DNA from: Penicillium oxalicum
Taxonomy: Eukaryota > Ascomycota > Eurotiomycetes > Eurotiales > Aspergillaceae
Reading direction: 5' to 3'
DNA length: 64,000 nt
Assembly (NCBI RefSeq): GCF_001723175.1
Contig: NC_064653.1
Location: 1,612,001 to 1,676,000 of the forward strand
Part shown: in pieces, positions 35,259 to 46,372 of the stretch
Layout of the letters: every line of letters starts with the position of its first letter
Position numbering within the stretch: position 1 is the first letter of the stretch
The notes under the pieces: model-generated
Told to the model about the DNA's origin: nothing
Seen by the model: only the letters and a program-made list of their open reading frames with translations
Database searches by the model: none
Made by a program: the position numbers and the translations under genes

Positions 35259-36598
35259 GGGGGCGAGGCTTATGACAATGGAGATCTCAGAGCAGGCGGC
35301 TGAGTTCTGGTGAGGGATCTTGGTTTCAATCTCACTTTGGTGGGTAATCCTGGAATATTTAAGGATACTGTGGGCCAAGTATATGGAGCAGGACTCACAA
35401 GCGCAGGTGACAGGTGACAGGGTTTCATGCGCCGCTACAGATGGAGACAGGCAACTAGTGTTCTCTAGTGCTGGCTTCTCAATGGCATAGCGGTTCTTGG
35501 CCTTTAAGGGGTTGCCCTGGTGGAGTCTCGTGCGCTAGGGAATCAGGCCAATGGGGCACGGACACTGGACCTGCCTTAATGTGAGTGGAAAGTTCATAGC
35601 ATTGATTTGGAAGACATTCATACACATGCCGATTGACCTGAAACAATGTCCATTTGGAAAGGTTCTCCAGAAATCTCAAGCATTTGGTGGATTCGATCTC
35701 AGACTTTCAGAACCTCCCGCTTCAAGAAGACAAACACTTGACTGAAGCTTTATAGAATCTGTGGCGCTTGCCCAAGCCATCTTGCGGTACTTGGGCTTTC
35801 CGCCCCCACGTTGCTCCCTACTAGTCATGCGTCTTGGCCAAGAGACGAAGTGGTGCCCCATCCAATACCAAAAGTTCCCAGTGCACGGCTTTCGGTCTGC
35901 ACTGGGCATCAAGTTCCCTCCCGAGGTACTTGACCGCATGAACTACTGAATGCACATTCGGCTGCCGACTAGCGGCCAGAGCCGCCACTCGGGGGATTCC
36001 CATACATGCCTGAACAGGGAAATTTCTCCGCTCAGTCTATCCGAGATCCATCCATACTGGACAGACTAGCGCCCCAGGAGCACGTGCAACGTACTACTTT
36101 TACTGGATTGAAAACTTTCCTCTTTGGTATCCATTTTACTACCAGGACTCACTTACTTCAGTACTGGGTTTCGCTTCCGTCGAATAGGGTGGGCTTATCT
36201 TATTTTCACCCACAGAGCAACGTTCGTAGCGCCATTTGTCGTCTGCCACGGTCCGCAAGTATCAGAGATGAAGCTGTCCCTGCCTAGGGGGGCTGGATAC
36301 CGATTACAAGAAACCAGAGCGCTGAAAAGACCAATTCTATCCAATTTTTGTTACCATGTCCCAATTATTCTTTATAAACTTCTACTGCCCCGTGTTCATG
36401 TACAAGGCGATCCTAGACAGGCGGACCATGAAACGCCAATTCTAGACCCCAGTGAAAGAGCCCGACATCGCAGAGTTCATCACCCTCGACGCGGGATCGT
36501 ATGTCCAATGGAAAGGCGAGGTTAAAGATTCCGATGGTTGACCCACGCCAGAGACCAGCAACCACCGACCAGTCCAAGTCCTCGCTTGGTTTACACGA
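35259..36598. other. Intergenic region
   Basis: Between the surface-protein gene and the carrier gene. Short frames only; nothing recognisable. Confidence 0.45.
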
Positions 36599-37886
36599 TT
36601 AGAGCTTCTCGCGCACAGCGTCAGGCAATATGCGGCTTTCAACCCGGCGCATCAGTTTGTTTGTTTGCTCGGCAAGACTCAGGGTTAGGATCTGTTCGAG
36701 GTAAGATTAGTGGACGAGCTAGGGTTGCTAGATTTCTTGAAAAGGCTGAACATACAGTATGCGGGAGGATACGGGCAAGGTGAGCGAAGAAGCCCTTGTA
36801 GATTGCCAGGACGCCCTCGGTACGAATAGTCTTGAACAAGCAATCAAAGACGCCCTGGTACAGGTTACCACTCTGGTTATACATGCGAGCCATGATGGTA
36901 TCTGGTCCAACAAAGTCAGTACAAGCGGGAACGATGGTCTCCTAGGAAGAATAATTGTCATACCAGGAGGATGCATGAAGCAGCACACAACAAAACCAGA
37001 AGCGGCACTGCTGGCCAAGTGCAGAGCAGGACCCTCCTCCATTCCCAAATGCCGAGTCAGCCGGCGTTTCGCAAAGAAATACGTCGGAAGCTGAACGGCG
37101 CTACCAAAGCTCGTTCGTATCATGGCCGCACCAACACCACGGTAGATGCCCTTGACGCCTTCGCTCCGATAGATTCTACTCAGTCCATCGATGGAGTTTT
37201 TGTAGTTGTGCTGGGTCCCAACGGGCAGGAAAGGAGAATACGATTGCAGGCGAGTCTTCACGAGGAAGAACGGCGATCCAGCCGCCGCCCCGATGACGCC
37301 GGAAGCTGCACCGGCAAAGACGTTGACGCCGAGCGATTGCACGTTCGGGTCACTGTAGATGGCATTCGTCACTGTGGAGCGAAGAGGTTCGTAGAAGCCG
37401 AGACGGCAACCATTGAGGAGAATTTGGTAGATATACTGCAAGAATATTGATGTCAGAATCTTGTTCACAGTCCGAAGTCGCATAATCGGACATAAGAGGG
37501 GGGGGGGGGGGGGGGGGGTTGAACTCACGGCGGACCCAATACCACGGAATAATCCCCTCGGCCCTTCATTTTGAAGGATGACCTTGACGCCGTGCAAAAC
37601 GCCTCGATATTTTTTCACACCTTCATTCTTCGACTGTAATTCTCCCTGCAACTGCAAGCTTCATGATATTAGCGCTACCCAGCACAAACGTATCAAGCGT
37701 TGGAGTCAGCCCGAACTTACCGAATTTTGACGGTTTCGAAACTGTGAGTGACTGTTACAGCACCACATGCTGCAATACCTCCGGCGAGGAATGCGCTAAG
37801 AGGAGGTCAGCATTGGACGGAGCAGACTTCAATTTCTACCGCGCTTGCTCTTCACCGTTTCCCGCATACCCTGTTGTCGTGGACAT
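36599..37886 (-). CDS. oac1: Mitochondrial carrier, oxaloacetate transporter (Oac1) type
   Basis: Exons on the minus strand: 37886-37870, 37795-37721, 37658-37529, 37435-36964, 36901-36756 and 36691-36599, giving 310 residues. Three ~100-residue carrier repeats are present. Repeat 1 has THSFETVKIRLQLQG (Ser in place of the signature Pro) with GLFRGIGSA; repeat 2 has SPFFLVKTRLQSYS with GIYRGVGAAMIR; repeat 3 has HPPDTIMARMYNQ with AIYKGFFAHLAR. In yeast Oac1 moves oxaloacetate, sulfate and isopropylmalate across the inner mitochondrial membrane. Exon 1 is 17 nt. The acceptor of exon 3 is AAG, required to keep KIRLQLQG in frame. Intron 3 contains an uninterrupted run of 21 C residues (sense strand). 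The exact substrate is inferred from family. Confidence 0.87.
37498..37518. repeat. Poly-G run (21 nt) inside a carrier-gene intron
   Basis: Twenty-one consecutive G on the plus strand, close to the exon 3 donor of the carrier gene. Length calls in such runs are unreliable. Confidence 0.95.
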
Positions 37887-38504
37887 TTTTCAAATGCGAG
37901 CCTGTCGCAACCGAGAGTGATGGAGTCTGAAGGGGATCGGAGGGGGATCGGAGACAGCAACAGAGACAAGTTCAGAGTTGAGCTGTCAATTTATGCACCA
38001 CAAAGACATCAGATCCTAGCAATATTTCTTCTGGATGGGGTCTCGCCTATACCGAGGGAGTATATACTGCTCTGGTTGCCTCTTTGAGCGTCTCTCGAAG
38101 GGAAAGTTCAAAGTAAGCTGAGAAGGCTCCAGAGATGCATCCGTACGTAAAGCTTACCTGCGGCTACCGTAGGCCGCAGGTCAGCATTGATGATTGGCCA
38201 ATGCAGCAGGGCACCACTCCACCTCTCCGACGCCGGGGGCGGTGAAGCGGAGAAACAAAACTCCCTGTTTGTTCTGGAAAAAAACGGCAATTGCGTGTGG
38301 AGAGCTCTTTGTCCGGCCGAAAGAGGAAAACGCGACGCTGCTCTGGCCCCGCTGGCGCGTCCTGAGCTTTCCCTCTGCCATTTATTTGTTTGCGACAAGC
38401 ATTCAACCAATTTCTTCAGCATAGCTCGTGCCTCTCGCTCCTCATAAACATTCTGGAAGCCCTATTCGGATCTCGGATCTAGCTTCCTTGTGTACTCACT
38501 CGCC
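37887..38504. other. Divergent promoter, carrier gene and swd2
   Basis: A 618-bp intergenic region between head-to-head genes. No coding sequence is seen. Confidence 0.6.
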
Positions 38505-39748
38505 ATGGCCGAAGGCCCGCAGCTTACGGGCCTGGCTCAGTCAAGTGGGCAGGCCACTCAGCCCTCACAGTCTCTGAAGATATCCGATGTAATTCGAAGC
38601 TACCGCCCATGCAAGGTATGCATAACCATTCAACCTCACAGCACTTTTACTCTAGTACTAAACATTGCGCTCAGGCCTTCAAGAGCTCTAAATCCGAGTC
38701 AGCCTCTCATTGCACAACCTCCTTGGACTTCGATGATCAGGGTGAATTTGTTGTCGCGGCGGGTGACGACGAGACGATCCAGATTTTCGACGTCAAAGAA
38801 GGAAAATCCACCAAATCGGTCCCTAGCAAGAAATACGGGGTCCATCTCGCTCGGTTTACCCACCACTCTCGTCAGGTACTGCACGCCAGTACCAAGGTCG
38901 ATCGTGAGTGAGCGGACTATCTGTCACGAGGACGAATATCTGGCTTACATTGTTTACAAGATTCCCTGCGTCTACTGGATCTCCACAACGAAGGGTATGT
39001 GCGCTACTTCTCAGGGCACACAGACAAGGTCACATGCTTGGCAATGTCTCCAGGTAGCGATGCCTTCATCTCGTGCTCCAAGGACGACACCGTCACAGTC
39101 TGGGATCTGGGCTCTCGAAATCCACAAGGCAAATTAAAATTGGCCACTCCTTATCTTGTTGCATTTGACCCGTCTGCTTCGGTTATCGCAATTGCCTCTC
39201 AGGCAACCTCCTCGATCCTCCTTTACGATTTCCGAAACTATGATAAAGCGCCCTTCTCCACTTTCGACCTAGCGCCATATGAGGAGATGTACACACCCTC
39301 AACTCGTGGGCGCGCTTGGACAAGGCTTGAGTTCTCCAATGATGGAAAGTACTTGATGGTTGGAACCGATTATCACGGACACTACATATTGGATGCTTTT
39401 GATGGAACCATCAAGGCTTTCTTGACTGGAAAGAGTGGATCGCCTGGGCGAGCCGCGCCTATTTCAACCACCGGCAAGCCTCTTGGTCAAGGTGACGCCT
39501 GCTTTACGACGGATGGACGATTTGTGATTGGGGGTAATGGAGACCAGCAAGATGTGCTTGTCTGGGATCTGAATGACATTCGAGAAGGGCGACAAGCGAA
39601 CGTATCACTCCAACCTGCGGCGAGATTGTCCCACCAAAGCCGGACCGCACTGATTGAGTATAATCCGCGCTACCATATGATTGCAAGTGCCGACCGAGAC
39701 ATCGTTTTCTGGCTCCCTGATGAGCCATCCAGACCCTCCGACAAGTAG
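38505..39748 (+). CDS. swd2: Swd2, WD40 subunit of COMPASS and the cleavage/polyadenylation factor
   Basis: Exons are 38505-38615, 38675-38903 and 38961-39748, giving 375 residues. Seven WD40 blades fill the protein after a short N-terminal tail (LKISDVIRSYRPCKAF). Typical blocks are TSLDFDDQGEFVVAAGDDETIQIFD, YFSGHTDKVTCLAMSP, DDTVTVWDL and the last blade ending IASADRDIVFWLPDE. Swd2 links H2B ubiquitylation to H3K4 methylation by Set1/COMPASS and is shared with the 3'-end processing machinery in yeast. The exon 3 acceptor is AAG (38958-38960), needed to keep SLRLLDLHNEGYVRYF in frame. WDR82 is the animal counterpart. Confidence 0.93.
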
Positions 39749-39996
39749 GCCATTTTGCCAAAGCTTGTCAGTGCTATCTTCAACGACTCATATCATTAGC
39801 GTTTTTATGGACTATATTTGCTGCTTGGATCAGTCATGGTTTATATTTTCTTGGACTGTCAGGCTCTTTCTATGGATTTCTTTTGTCACAACCCATCCGG
39901 CTCCGCGTTGACTCGCCGATCCAAATCGACTCCACGGGGCAAGATCCTCACTGGGAATCCCTCACGAAATTCTGGCGAGACCCCCCCTTCGTTCGT

Positions 39997-41727
39997 CTAT
40001 GGTTTACGGTCTTTTTCTTTTCCAGCTAAGCTGCGGGCGGTATCACATATCCAGACCATGGGACCCTCGAGGTCTTCGTTCGCGCCTCGGTTCTTTTCTA
40101 CCGTGGCCTCAATTTGTTTATCAATCGTGCGATTGCTGGAGATGGTTGTCATCCCGGTCGCCCATCCATACATGAACACGCTGTGGTTGATATCCGACAA
40201 GCCTCTGGCAACATGCTCCGCCACGGGTGGCAATGTGCCCTCTGCTTCGGCTGCGGCAATGACCGGCTGCGCGTCCACGACCTTGATAGGGATCTTCCAA
40301 TCGAGCGGCACTTTCCAGTCTGACAGCTCCTGAAATTTCTGAATGGCCGATTCCCGGTCGAGAACACCATAAGGCGCATCTCCCATCATGATCCCTGTCC
40401 GTTCTTTCTCAGTCTCTGTGCCTATCAGCTGCACGATTTCACGCATGCGAACCGCGGCCTCGTTGGTGCAGACCAGTTCGTGGTCACCCATGGCGGGCCA
40501 GAGCTCGGTTTGGAGCAGCGGCTGTTGCTTCTCGACTTCAATTTGGCGGAGAATTGCTCTATGAAAGCTCGGCGATGGTGGTATTTCTTTGGTGTGGGAG
40601 AGATCAGACACCAAAGCGAGGAGAAGGGTGCAGTCCACATTTAGGATCTCAGTGAAACGTTTGAAGGGCTGAGGAAGCAGGTGTGAAAGGTCGGGCTTTT
40701 GCATGTTTGATGGTTTCGACAAAGCATCCTGGCACTCGATGGTGACTCCGTAGCTGCGCATGTCACGTATGATATCGTCAATCTCAGGAACATTCCCTTC
40801 TTGAATCTTCGAAAGCACCACTCGTAGCCGTGGGTGTTTGTATCGTAACCGCGTAGCGTCGGCCGCTCTTCTCATATCTCTGGCCAGCTTAATAAGTTCC
40901 AGTTCGTCTTCATCCTCATCTTCATCACAGTCTGAGCCATCAAAGTTCCGAAGCACTGTGCGTCGTGGCCGGCCATCACTCCCTGCGTCAGACGAGCATT
41001 CGTCCGAGTCTCGCTCCCAGCCCTTTTTGGCCATTTCAAACAGCAGTCTGCTTTCCGACATTGTGGACACTTTGACCCACTCTTCTCCATCATCCGCCAC
41101 GATATCTATAAAGACGCTCTTGCGCTTGTCTTTGTTGGGCTGCTTCTCCCCACCTCCCTGCCTCCTCGCAGTCTTCAGCTCATCTTCGGACCGTCTAGCG
41201 GGAGCATCCCAGTAAAATCGCTTTCCCATGGCAGACAATCCGCAGCAAGTCCCTTTCGCAATGTCCCACACAGCCTGGTAAAAGGGTAAATTCGAGGATC
41301 GCAGCGCATGCATCAGCCGCATTTCCACCGTGGACTCATCGTCGTCACGGGCCGCTTCGTCCTCGTCGCTGTCTCCCTCCGCCGCCCGACTCTGGCTCTT
41401 CTGCCCTTTGCTCTGAGCGGCATTGCCCTCGGTCTCGGGACTACTTTGGAAGCGCTGCTCTAACTTCTGCAACATCTTCAATTCTGAGATGACATTGGAC
41501 CGAAACTGGCGGACCTCGACGAGTTGTGGGTTGCGCAAGGTCCGCTGAAGAAGGCCTTGGAGCTCGTCAACTTCGGAGAGAAGGGTGAGGCATTGCTCAT
41601 GCAGTTGCTCCGAGACTTTCAAGCTGGGTGGAACTGGGGAAGAGATGTATTTCTTTAGTGCAGAGAGGACGCTGTGGTCCGATGGAGCGCTGTTCCCAGC
41701 TTCCTGGCCCGCAGGATCGTGCGTCAT
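39997..41727 (-). CDS. DUF1308 protein (UPF0415/C7orf25 family)
   Basis: A single exon encodes 576 residues. The N-terminal half has helical segments (SLKVSEQLHEQCLTLLSEVDEL), an acidic linker (DSDEDEAARDDDES) and the block VFIDIVADDGEEWVKVSTMSES. The C-terminal ~250 residues form the DUF1308 domain, with LNVDCTLLLALVSDLSH, MGDHELVCTNEAAVRMREI and the final VFMYGWATGMTTISSNRTI. The C-terminal part of this family is thought to adopt a PIN-like fold; the Asp in NVDCT fits an acidic active-site position, which is inference. No cellular function is established. Its gene is tail-to-tail with swd2, 248 bp apart. Confidence 0.85.
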   Translation of the reverse strand: MTHDPAGQEAGNSAPSDHSVLSALKKYISSPVPPSLKVSEQLHEQCLTLLSEVDELQGLLQRTLRNPQLVEVRQFRSNVISELKMLQKLEQRFQSSPETEGNAAQSKGQKSQSRAAEGDSDEDEAARDDDESTVEMRLMHALRSSNLPFYQAVWDIAKGTCCGLSAMGKRFYWDAPARRSEDELKTARRQGGGEKQPNKDKRKSVFIDIVADDGEEWVKVSTMSESRLLFEMAKKGWERDSDECSSDAGSDGRPRRTVLRNFDGSDCDEDEDEDELELIKLARDMRRAADATRLRYKHPRLRVVLSKIQEGNVPEIDDIIRDMRSYGVTIECQDALSKPSNMQKPDLSHLLPQPFKRFTEILNVDCTLLLALVSDLSHTKEIPPSPSFHRAILRQIEVEKQQPLLQTELWPAMGDHELVCTNEAAVRMREIVQLIGTETEKERTGIMMGDAPYGVLDRESAIQKFQELSDWKVPLDWKIPIKVVDAQPVIAAAEAEGTLPPVAEHVARGLSDINHSVFMYGWATGMTTISSNRTIDKQIEATVEKNRGANEDLEGPMVWICDTARSLAGKEKDRKP

Positions 41728-42656
41728 GTTTGGTCAGGAGCGTCCTTGATGAGGTCGCACAACAGTCTCACGCTCGGAGTTCAATGGGTAAGCACCTTCA
41801 CAGCTTATTTCACAGGGACTGAACAAAATGCAGGATGATCTCGCAAGGGGGAATCAATTTCAAGATTGGATTGTATCAAAGAAGTTGGTGGACTTTTGCT
41901 TCAGTGCTAAGCTGGAGAAGGCGGGATCAAAGCAGAATGGCCGCTCTTTCTACCAATGCCCACGAAGCTTTTGGCGCCAGAGAGGCTTGGGAACTTTCGA
42001 ATCTGGAATTGTGTGCCAAAGTTCTTGATGTATGGGAACCAGTGAATCAATGTCAAAGCAAGTTGGTCCAAGTTGTGGTCAAGGAATGGGAGAGAGTAGT
42101 GTTAACCGATCAGGTACCTGCGCTAGTAACTTCAGGCTCTGGTTGCATGAGTCAAGCCGCACATCGGAGACCCGCCTTGGATCGAATCGATGGGTTTCTG
42201 GCGGGTTCGCCCGGTAAGCCTACGAGATTCATTGCGAGGGAAACGATTTGAACGGACGCAAAGGATTTATTCATCGGAACAATCAATCTGTATACTAGAT
42301 TCGGTAGATGTGCGACTTGTCAAAACACCTGATTTTACAAGGAAAATGGGTATAGACACTCGACAGTCCGGGTGCCGCGGCCAGAGAAGATCCGTCCCGT
42401 GCAGCAAACGATTGAGAATAGTCTGGTATCGAGATTGCTGGCTAACAAGACTGAACGATTCAAGCCTACCGGATTGCGAGCACAAGAAATACAGTTCAGA
42501 AGGAAACTAACGCCACAACATGCATGAAACTCATCAGGTTCTTCGAGGACCGCCTTCTTCTGCCCTGTAAACCGCACAAACTAAACACACCCAATCAATT
42601 TCCCCGGGTTGCACACAGTCGGAAAGTCAAAAGGACAGGCCACATTTGAGTCCATT
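41728..42656. other. Intergenic region
   Basis: Between the start of the DUF1308 gene and the 3' end of the PTM1-like gene. Short frames only; no gene supported. Confidence 0.45.
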
Positions 42657-44639
42657 TTAGCGGGTCAGTCTTTGCCGCTCGCCGGAGTTGCGGGGCGACT
42701 CATCATCGTCAGACCACTTGTCGCCGTCTTCGCCGACTGCAAAGATGGTCTCGTCATCAAGAGATGCACGATGATTTGAGGCCGAGACGGGCTTGGGAGG
42801 CACCGGAGAGAGGTCGCGGTGTCCGGCGGCAGACGAGCTGCCAGGGTATTCCGGAGGCGCCTCGGCAGGATCTTCCTCGTCCAGACCACTACCGAAGGAT
42901 CGGATTTCGAATCCGTCATCATCTTGGGCAAGCTATTTGGGTTCAGTCAGCATGAAAATCGCAAGCCTCGCGTGTTTCATTTCTCGGGCACAAGATGACA
43001 TACCTCATCACTCATAGCAAAGCGTCGATTGTTCGCCGTGGGGCGCCAGAGGTAGGCGATGAACGCAATGTCGAAGAAGTACACCAAGTTCAGCCAACCG
43101 TCCAGAACAAACCATCGAGTCTTCCAGTGATCAGGCACAAAGTCAGCGTCGCTATGACCAGCAAAGTCGAAGGAGTTGATGAAGAAAAAGCCGAAGATGA
43201 CAATGATGCTGCCAAGAATGCACCACCAAAGCTTCTTGTACATCAGGGCCTTCGTCTTCTGCTTTCGGTCGATGAGGTCCTTCATCGTGGCATTCAATGA
43301 GTTCAATGTCCACACATAGAAGGCCGTCAGAGTACCAGCGAGAGGTAGAACGATGAGAAGGACAAGGGGTCCAGCAGTCTCTGGCGTGATGGACAGACTG
43401 GCGACCGAGTATCCCATGGCGAAGATGAAGTGACCGATGGCCAAGATGCGGACATAGATCATGGTGCGACCCAAGGATGGTTTCACCACACCATAACCCA
43501 TGCAGACAATGAGAAGCAGGAAGAACGAAAAGGCATTGCGGCCAGCATTGAGGATCGCAACGATGACCATCAATGCTTTACCCATTGTATTCAACCCATG
43601 TCGATTTTGATAGTCTAGGAAGAAGAGAGGGGGGAAGAGAAAGAGAGTCAGGCCATACTCCGTCAACATATCATCCGACAAAAGACGTACCATAGAAGCC
43701 CCAGGTCATCAGCTGTTCGACAATCAAGAAAACCAGGATCGCGGTGATGTAGTTCTGGACCGGCACTGTTCACAATAAGCACTCAATCGTTGGAGATGAG
43801 GAGATGTGGAAAAAGCTGTATGACATACGGATATCATGGCGATTTTGAACATATAGGAAAGCCCAGAATCTGGTGTCAAGTCAGCTCGGGTCAAGTCCAG
43901 CAATGGAGTCACCTGGATGGTCGCATACATTCCCACCACAGCGTAAACAATAGTCAAAGCCCCATAGAAGGGGAGCTTAGCGATTTGCGCCGCGGGTAGT
44001 TCACCATAGGAGTTGCGAAAGGTGATGACCGCATTATAATCCACATTTGAATACGCGTAGGTGCTCACGCAGTAGAAGCCGGTCTTGGGCACCGGATACT
44101 TGATGACGTCGGGACTGTTCAGGTGAATGGCTTTGGAGATAATCGGGCTTTGAGAGCTATCCGTAGCGTTGTTGGTGAGTATAAAGGATCCGACCTCATC
44201 TTTCGTACACAGCTTCGCATCCACGGCCGATTCGTCACAAATTGTTTCCTTGATCTGATTTGAATCCTGTATCAGCTTGTGTTCCTCCTCGAATCAAGTG
44301 CATCGACACACCTCATCATCGGTAGTGCGATATCGGCCAATCAATTCTTCATCTTTCCACTCGAAGATCACCAGGCTGGCGAGAGGGTCTCCTTCCTGGT
44401 TCTCTGCTTTGGCAAACTTGACCAAGATAAAGGGGTCGACATTTCCACCCCAGCTCTTTCGACCGTACATGCCTGAGCATTGTTGACGATGCGCCTCGTC
44501 GGATTTCTAATGTCACATCTGATTAGCATTGCTTAGGCTCAAGGCGATGGTGGTCGTGGCGTACAATTTGCACTTCGTTGGCCACCACGGCGCCCGCCAG
44601 CAAAGCCGTTAGGCTCAGTGTTCGGAGCCAACCCTGCAT
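42657..44639 (-). CDS. PTM1-like seven-transmembrane protein (GOST/lung 7-TM family)
   Basis: Seven exons on the minus strand: 44639-44565, 44506-44312, 44266-43929, 43869-43829, 43765-43691, 43614-43004 and 42932-42657, giving 536 residues. A signal peptide (MQGWLRTLSLTALLAGAVVA) precedes a lumenal domain with paired cysteines. Seven membrane spans follow, beginning at LPFYGALTIVYAVVG and including FWAFLYVQNRHD, YITAILVFLIVEQLMTWGF and the AILNAGRNAFSFFLLLIVCMGYG span. The cytosolic tail is acidic and serine-rich, starting DDDGFEIRSF. This is the PTM1/GPR107 family, Golgi-localised proteins implicated in membrane trafficking. Intron 2 is only 45 nt. Exon 4 is 41 nt. Substrate or ligand is unknown. 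Confidence 0.88.
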
Positions 44640-45045
44640 TGTAACGGAATCAAAGAGAAAAGTTAGAAACACTCGAGGCGCCGTAATCGGGTATCAAGAC
44701 TATCTCAATGTCGCGCCGCATCCAAAGTCGGCCAGATAGTGTCTGGAAAGGAAAAGCCGGTCTCTCGAGAGCGATCCACAGAAGCTCTCCGGAACCGCCG
44801 AGCTTCACTTGCGTGGCCTAAACATCCCCGGGAGCGCCCAGCTTTCCGGGTTCCGCGCATGGAATCTTACCTAAGCCTGCCCGCTGCGGCAGAACCGTCT
44901 CTCAGGTCCACTTCCGGCCATGGCAGTACTGGACCGGTCAGGCCCGCCACCTTAGCAACATTTTTTTTTCTCTTGTCCGTTGGAAGAGAAGTGTTCTACC
45001 AACACTGTCGCTCTTTTTCAGAAAGGGAGCGCTCACTGTGCAGCT
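44640..45045. other. Divergent promoter, PTM1-like gene and ncs2
   Basis: About 400 bp between head-to-head genes. No coding sequence assigned. Confidence 0.6.
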
Positions 45046-46224
45046 ATGCCATCTCAGGAGATACAACGTGCTTGCATGGACTGCAAAGATGCAGATGCCA
45101 TTTTACACACCCGACACAGGCATTACTGTGGGTATGCAAAGCAACTTCAACCCCGCCATACTCCAAGAATTTCCAGTGAACAAAGTACTAAAAAGCGCCA
45201 TTCTAGAAAATGCTTCAAACGCTTTCTTTCTCACAAGGTCGCCATGCGCATGTCGAAGTTTAAGCAAATGAAAAGAACGAGCGGGCAGGCACCCAGACTT
45301 CTCCTTCCGCTGTCCCTCGGCATTTCTTCCTCGGTTCTGTTGCAGATTATTAATGAGGATATTGAGCGGCAGCTCGCCAAGAATTTTGTCAATATTGGCT
45401 TCGAAGTTCATGTGCTTGTCGTCGATGAACAAAATGGCGCTTTCGACGCGGTCTATGAGGCAGTCACCAAGGCTTTCCCCAGGCTTTCGTTTACCAAACT
45501 GCCATTGCACAGCGTCTTCGACTATGTCACAGAAATGAAAGAGATTATCGAGGAATATGCCGGTCATGCTGTGGTCGACTGGGAGGAATTGTCCAACGAG
45601 GACCGCCTCGCGGCTTTCCGTGCTGCGATTTCCAGTCCTACATCCAAGGCTGACTTGAACTCTGTGCTCTTGACCCGCCTGGTCGTTGAATATGCAAAAA
45701 GCATGAAATGTGAGACTGTCATCTGGGGTGATTCGGATACGCGCCTCGCTGCAAAAACCCTAGCAAGTGTCGCTAAAGGCCGCGGTGCCTCATTGACTTG
45801 GTCCGTGTCTGACGGCATGTCTCCTTGGGGCGTCAACTTTGACTTTCCGCTGCGAGACCTGTCAAAGCCTGAACTGGAGCAGTACATGAGCGTCTGTCAG
45901 GAGCTTTCAGGTGTGGTCGTTCCTGACGAACCTATTGCAGATGATGTTTTGACCAAGAATCTTTCTATCGACGAGCTCATGATGCGCTACGTGCGGACGC
46001 AAGGCGAGAAATATCGAGGTGTCATGGCGAACGTTTCAAGAACTGCAAACAAATTGCAGTCAACCATCGAATCCGATGACCCTTCATGTCCGCTGTGTGG
46101 AGGACTTGTAGGAAATGTGAAGGGAAATTCCGGGGTCACCGTCGCGAATCAGTCCAGCGACAACTACAGTGCCAGATTTTGTTACGGATGCATGAGGTCT
46201 CGCCCAGAGGCATTCATGAAGTGA
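45046..46224 (+). CDS. ncs2: Ncs2/Ctu2, cytoplasmic tRNA 2-thiolation protein 2
   Basis: Exons are 45046-45131 and 45207-46224, giving 367 residues. An N-terminal zinc-ribbon-like part (CMDCKD, HYCG, CF) leads into a PP-loop-like core (PLSLGISSSVLLQII) and the NuA-type blocks VVDEQNGAFDAVYEAV, ADLNSVLLTRLVVEYAK and VIWGDSDTRLAAKTLA. The C-terminus has a second Cys cluster (CPLCGG and FCYGC). With Ncs6, Ncs2 thiolates U34 of tRNA Lys, Glu and Gln using sulfur from Urm1. The ATG at 45046 gives the conserved N-terminus; the frame is open further upstream but the extension is not conserved. The single intron falls between the two halves of the zinc site. Confidence 0.92.
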   Translation: MPSQEIQRACMDCKDADAILHTRHRHYCGYAKQLQPRHTPRISSEQSTKKRHSRKCFKRFLSHKVAMRMSKFKQMKRTSGQAPRLLLPLSLGISSSVLLQIINEDIERQLAKNFVNIGFEVHVLVVDEQNGAFDAVYEAVTKAFPRLSFTKLPLHSVFDYVTEMKEIIEEYAGHAVVDWEELSNEDRLAAFRAAISSPTSKADLNSVLLTRLVVEYAKSMKCETVIWGDSDTRLAAKTLASVAKGRGASLTWSVSDGMSPWGVNFDFPLRDLSKPELEQYMSVCQELSGVVVPDEPIADDVLTKNLSIDELMMRYVRTQGEKYRGVMANVSRTANKLQSTIESDDPSCPLCGGLVGNVKGNSGVTVANQSSDNYSARFCYGCMRSRPEAFMK

Positions 46225-46372
46225 AGTCGATTCTTGAAGAAAAAAAACCCCTAGCGCAAACTGACCCAATCCGACCGCAATAAAAACATGAACAAACAAC
46301 CGATTTCCGCTAATTACACCGTACGAAGAACATGATTCCGACTCATTCATTCCCAGCTCGAGGCACACGGGG

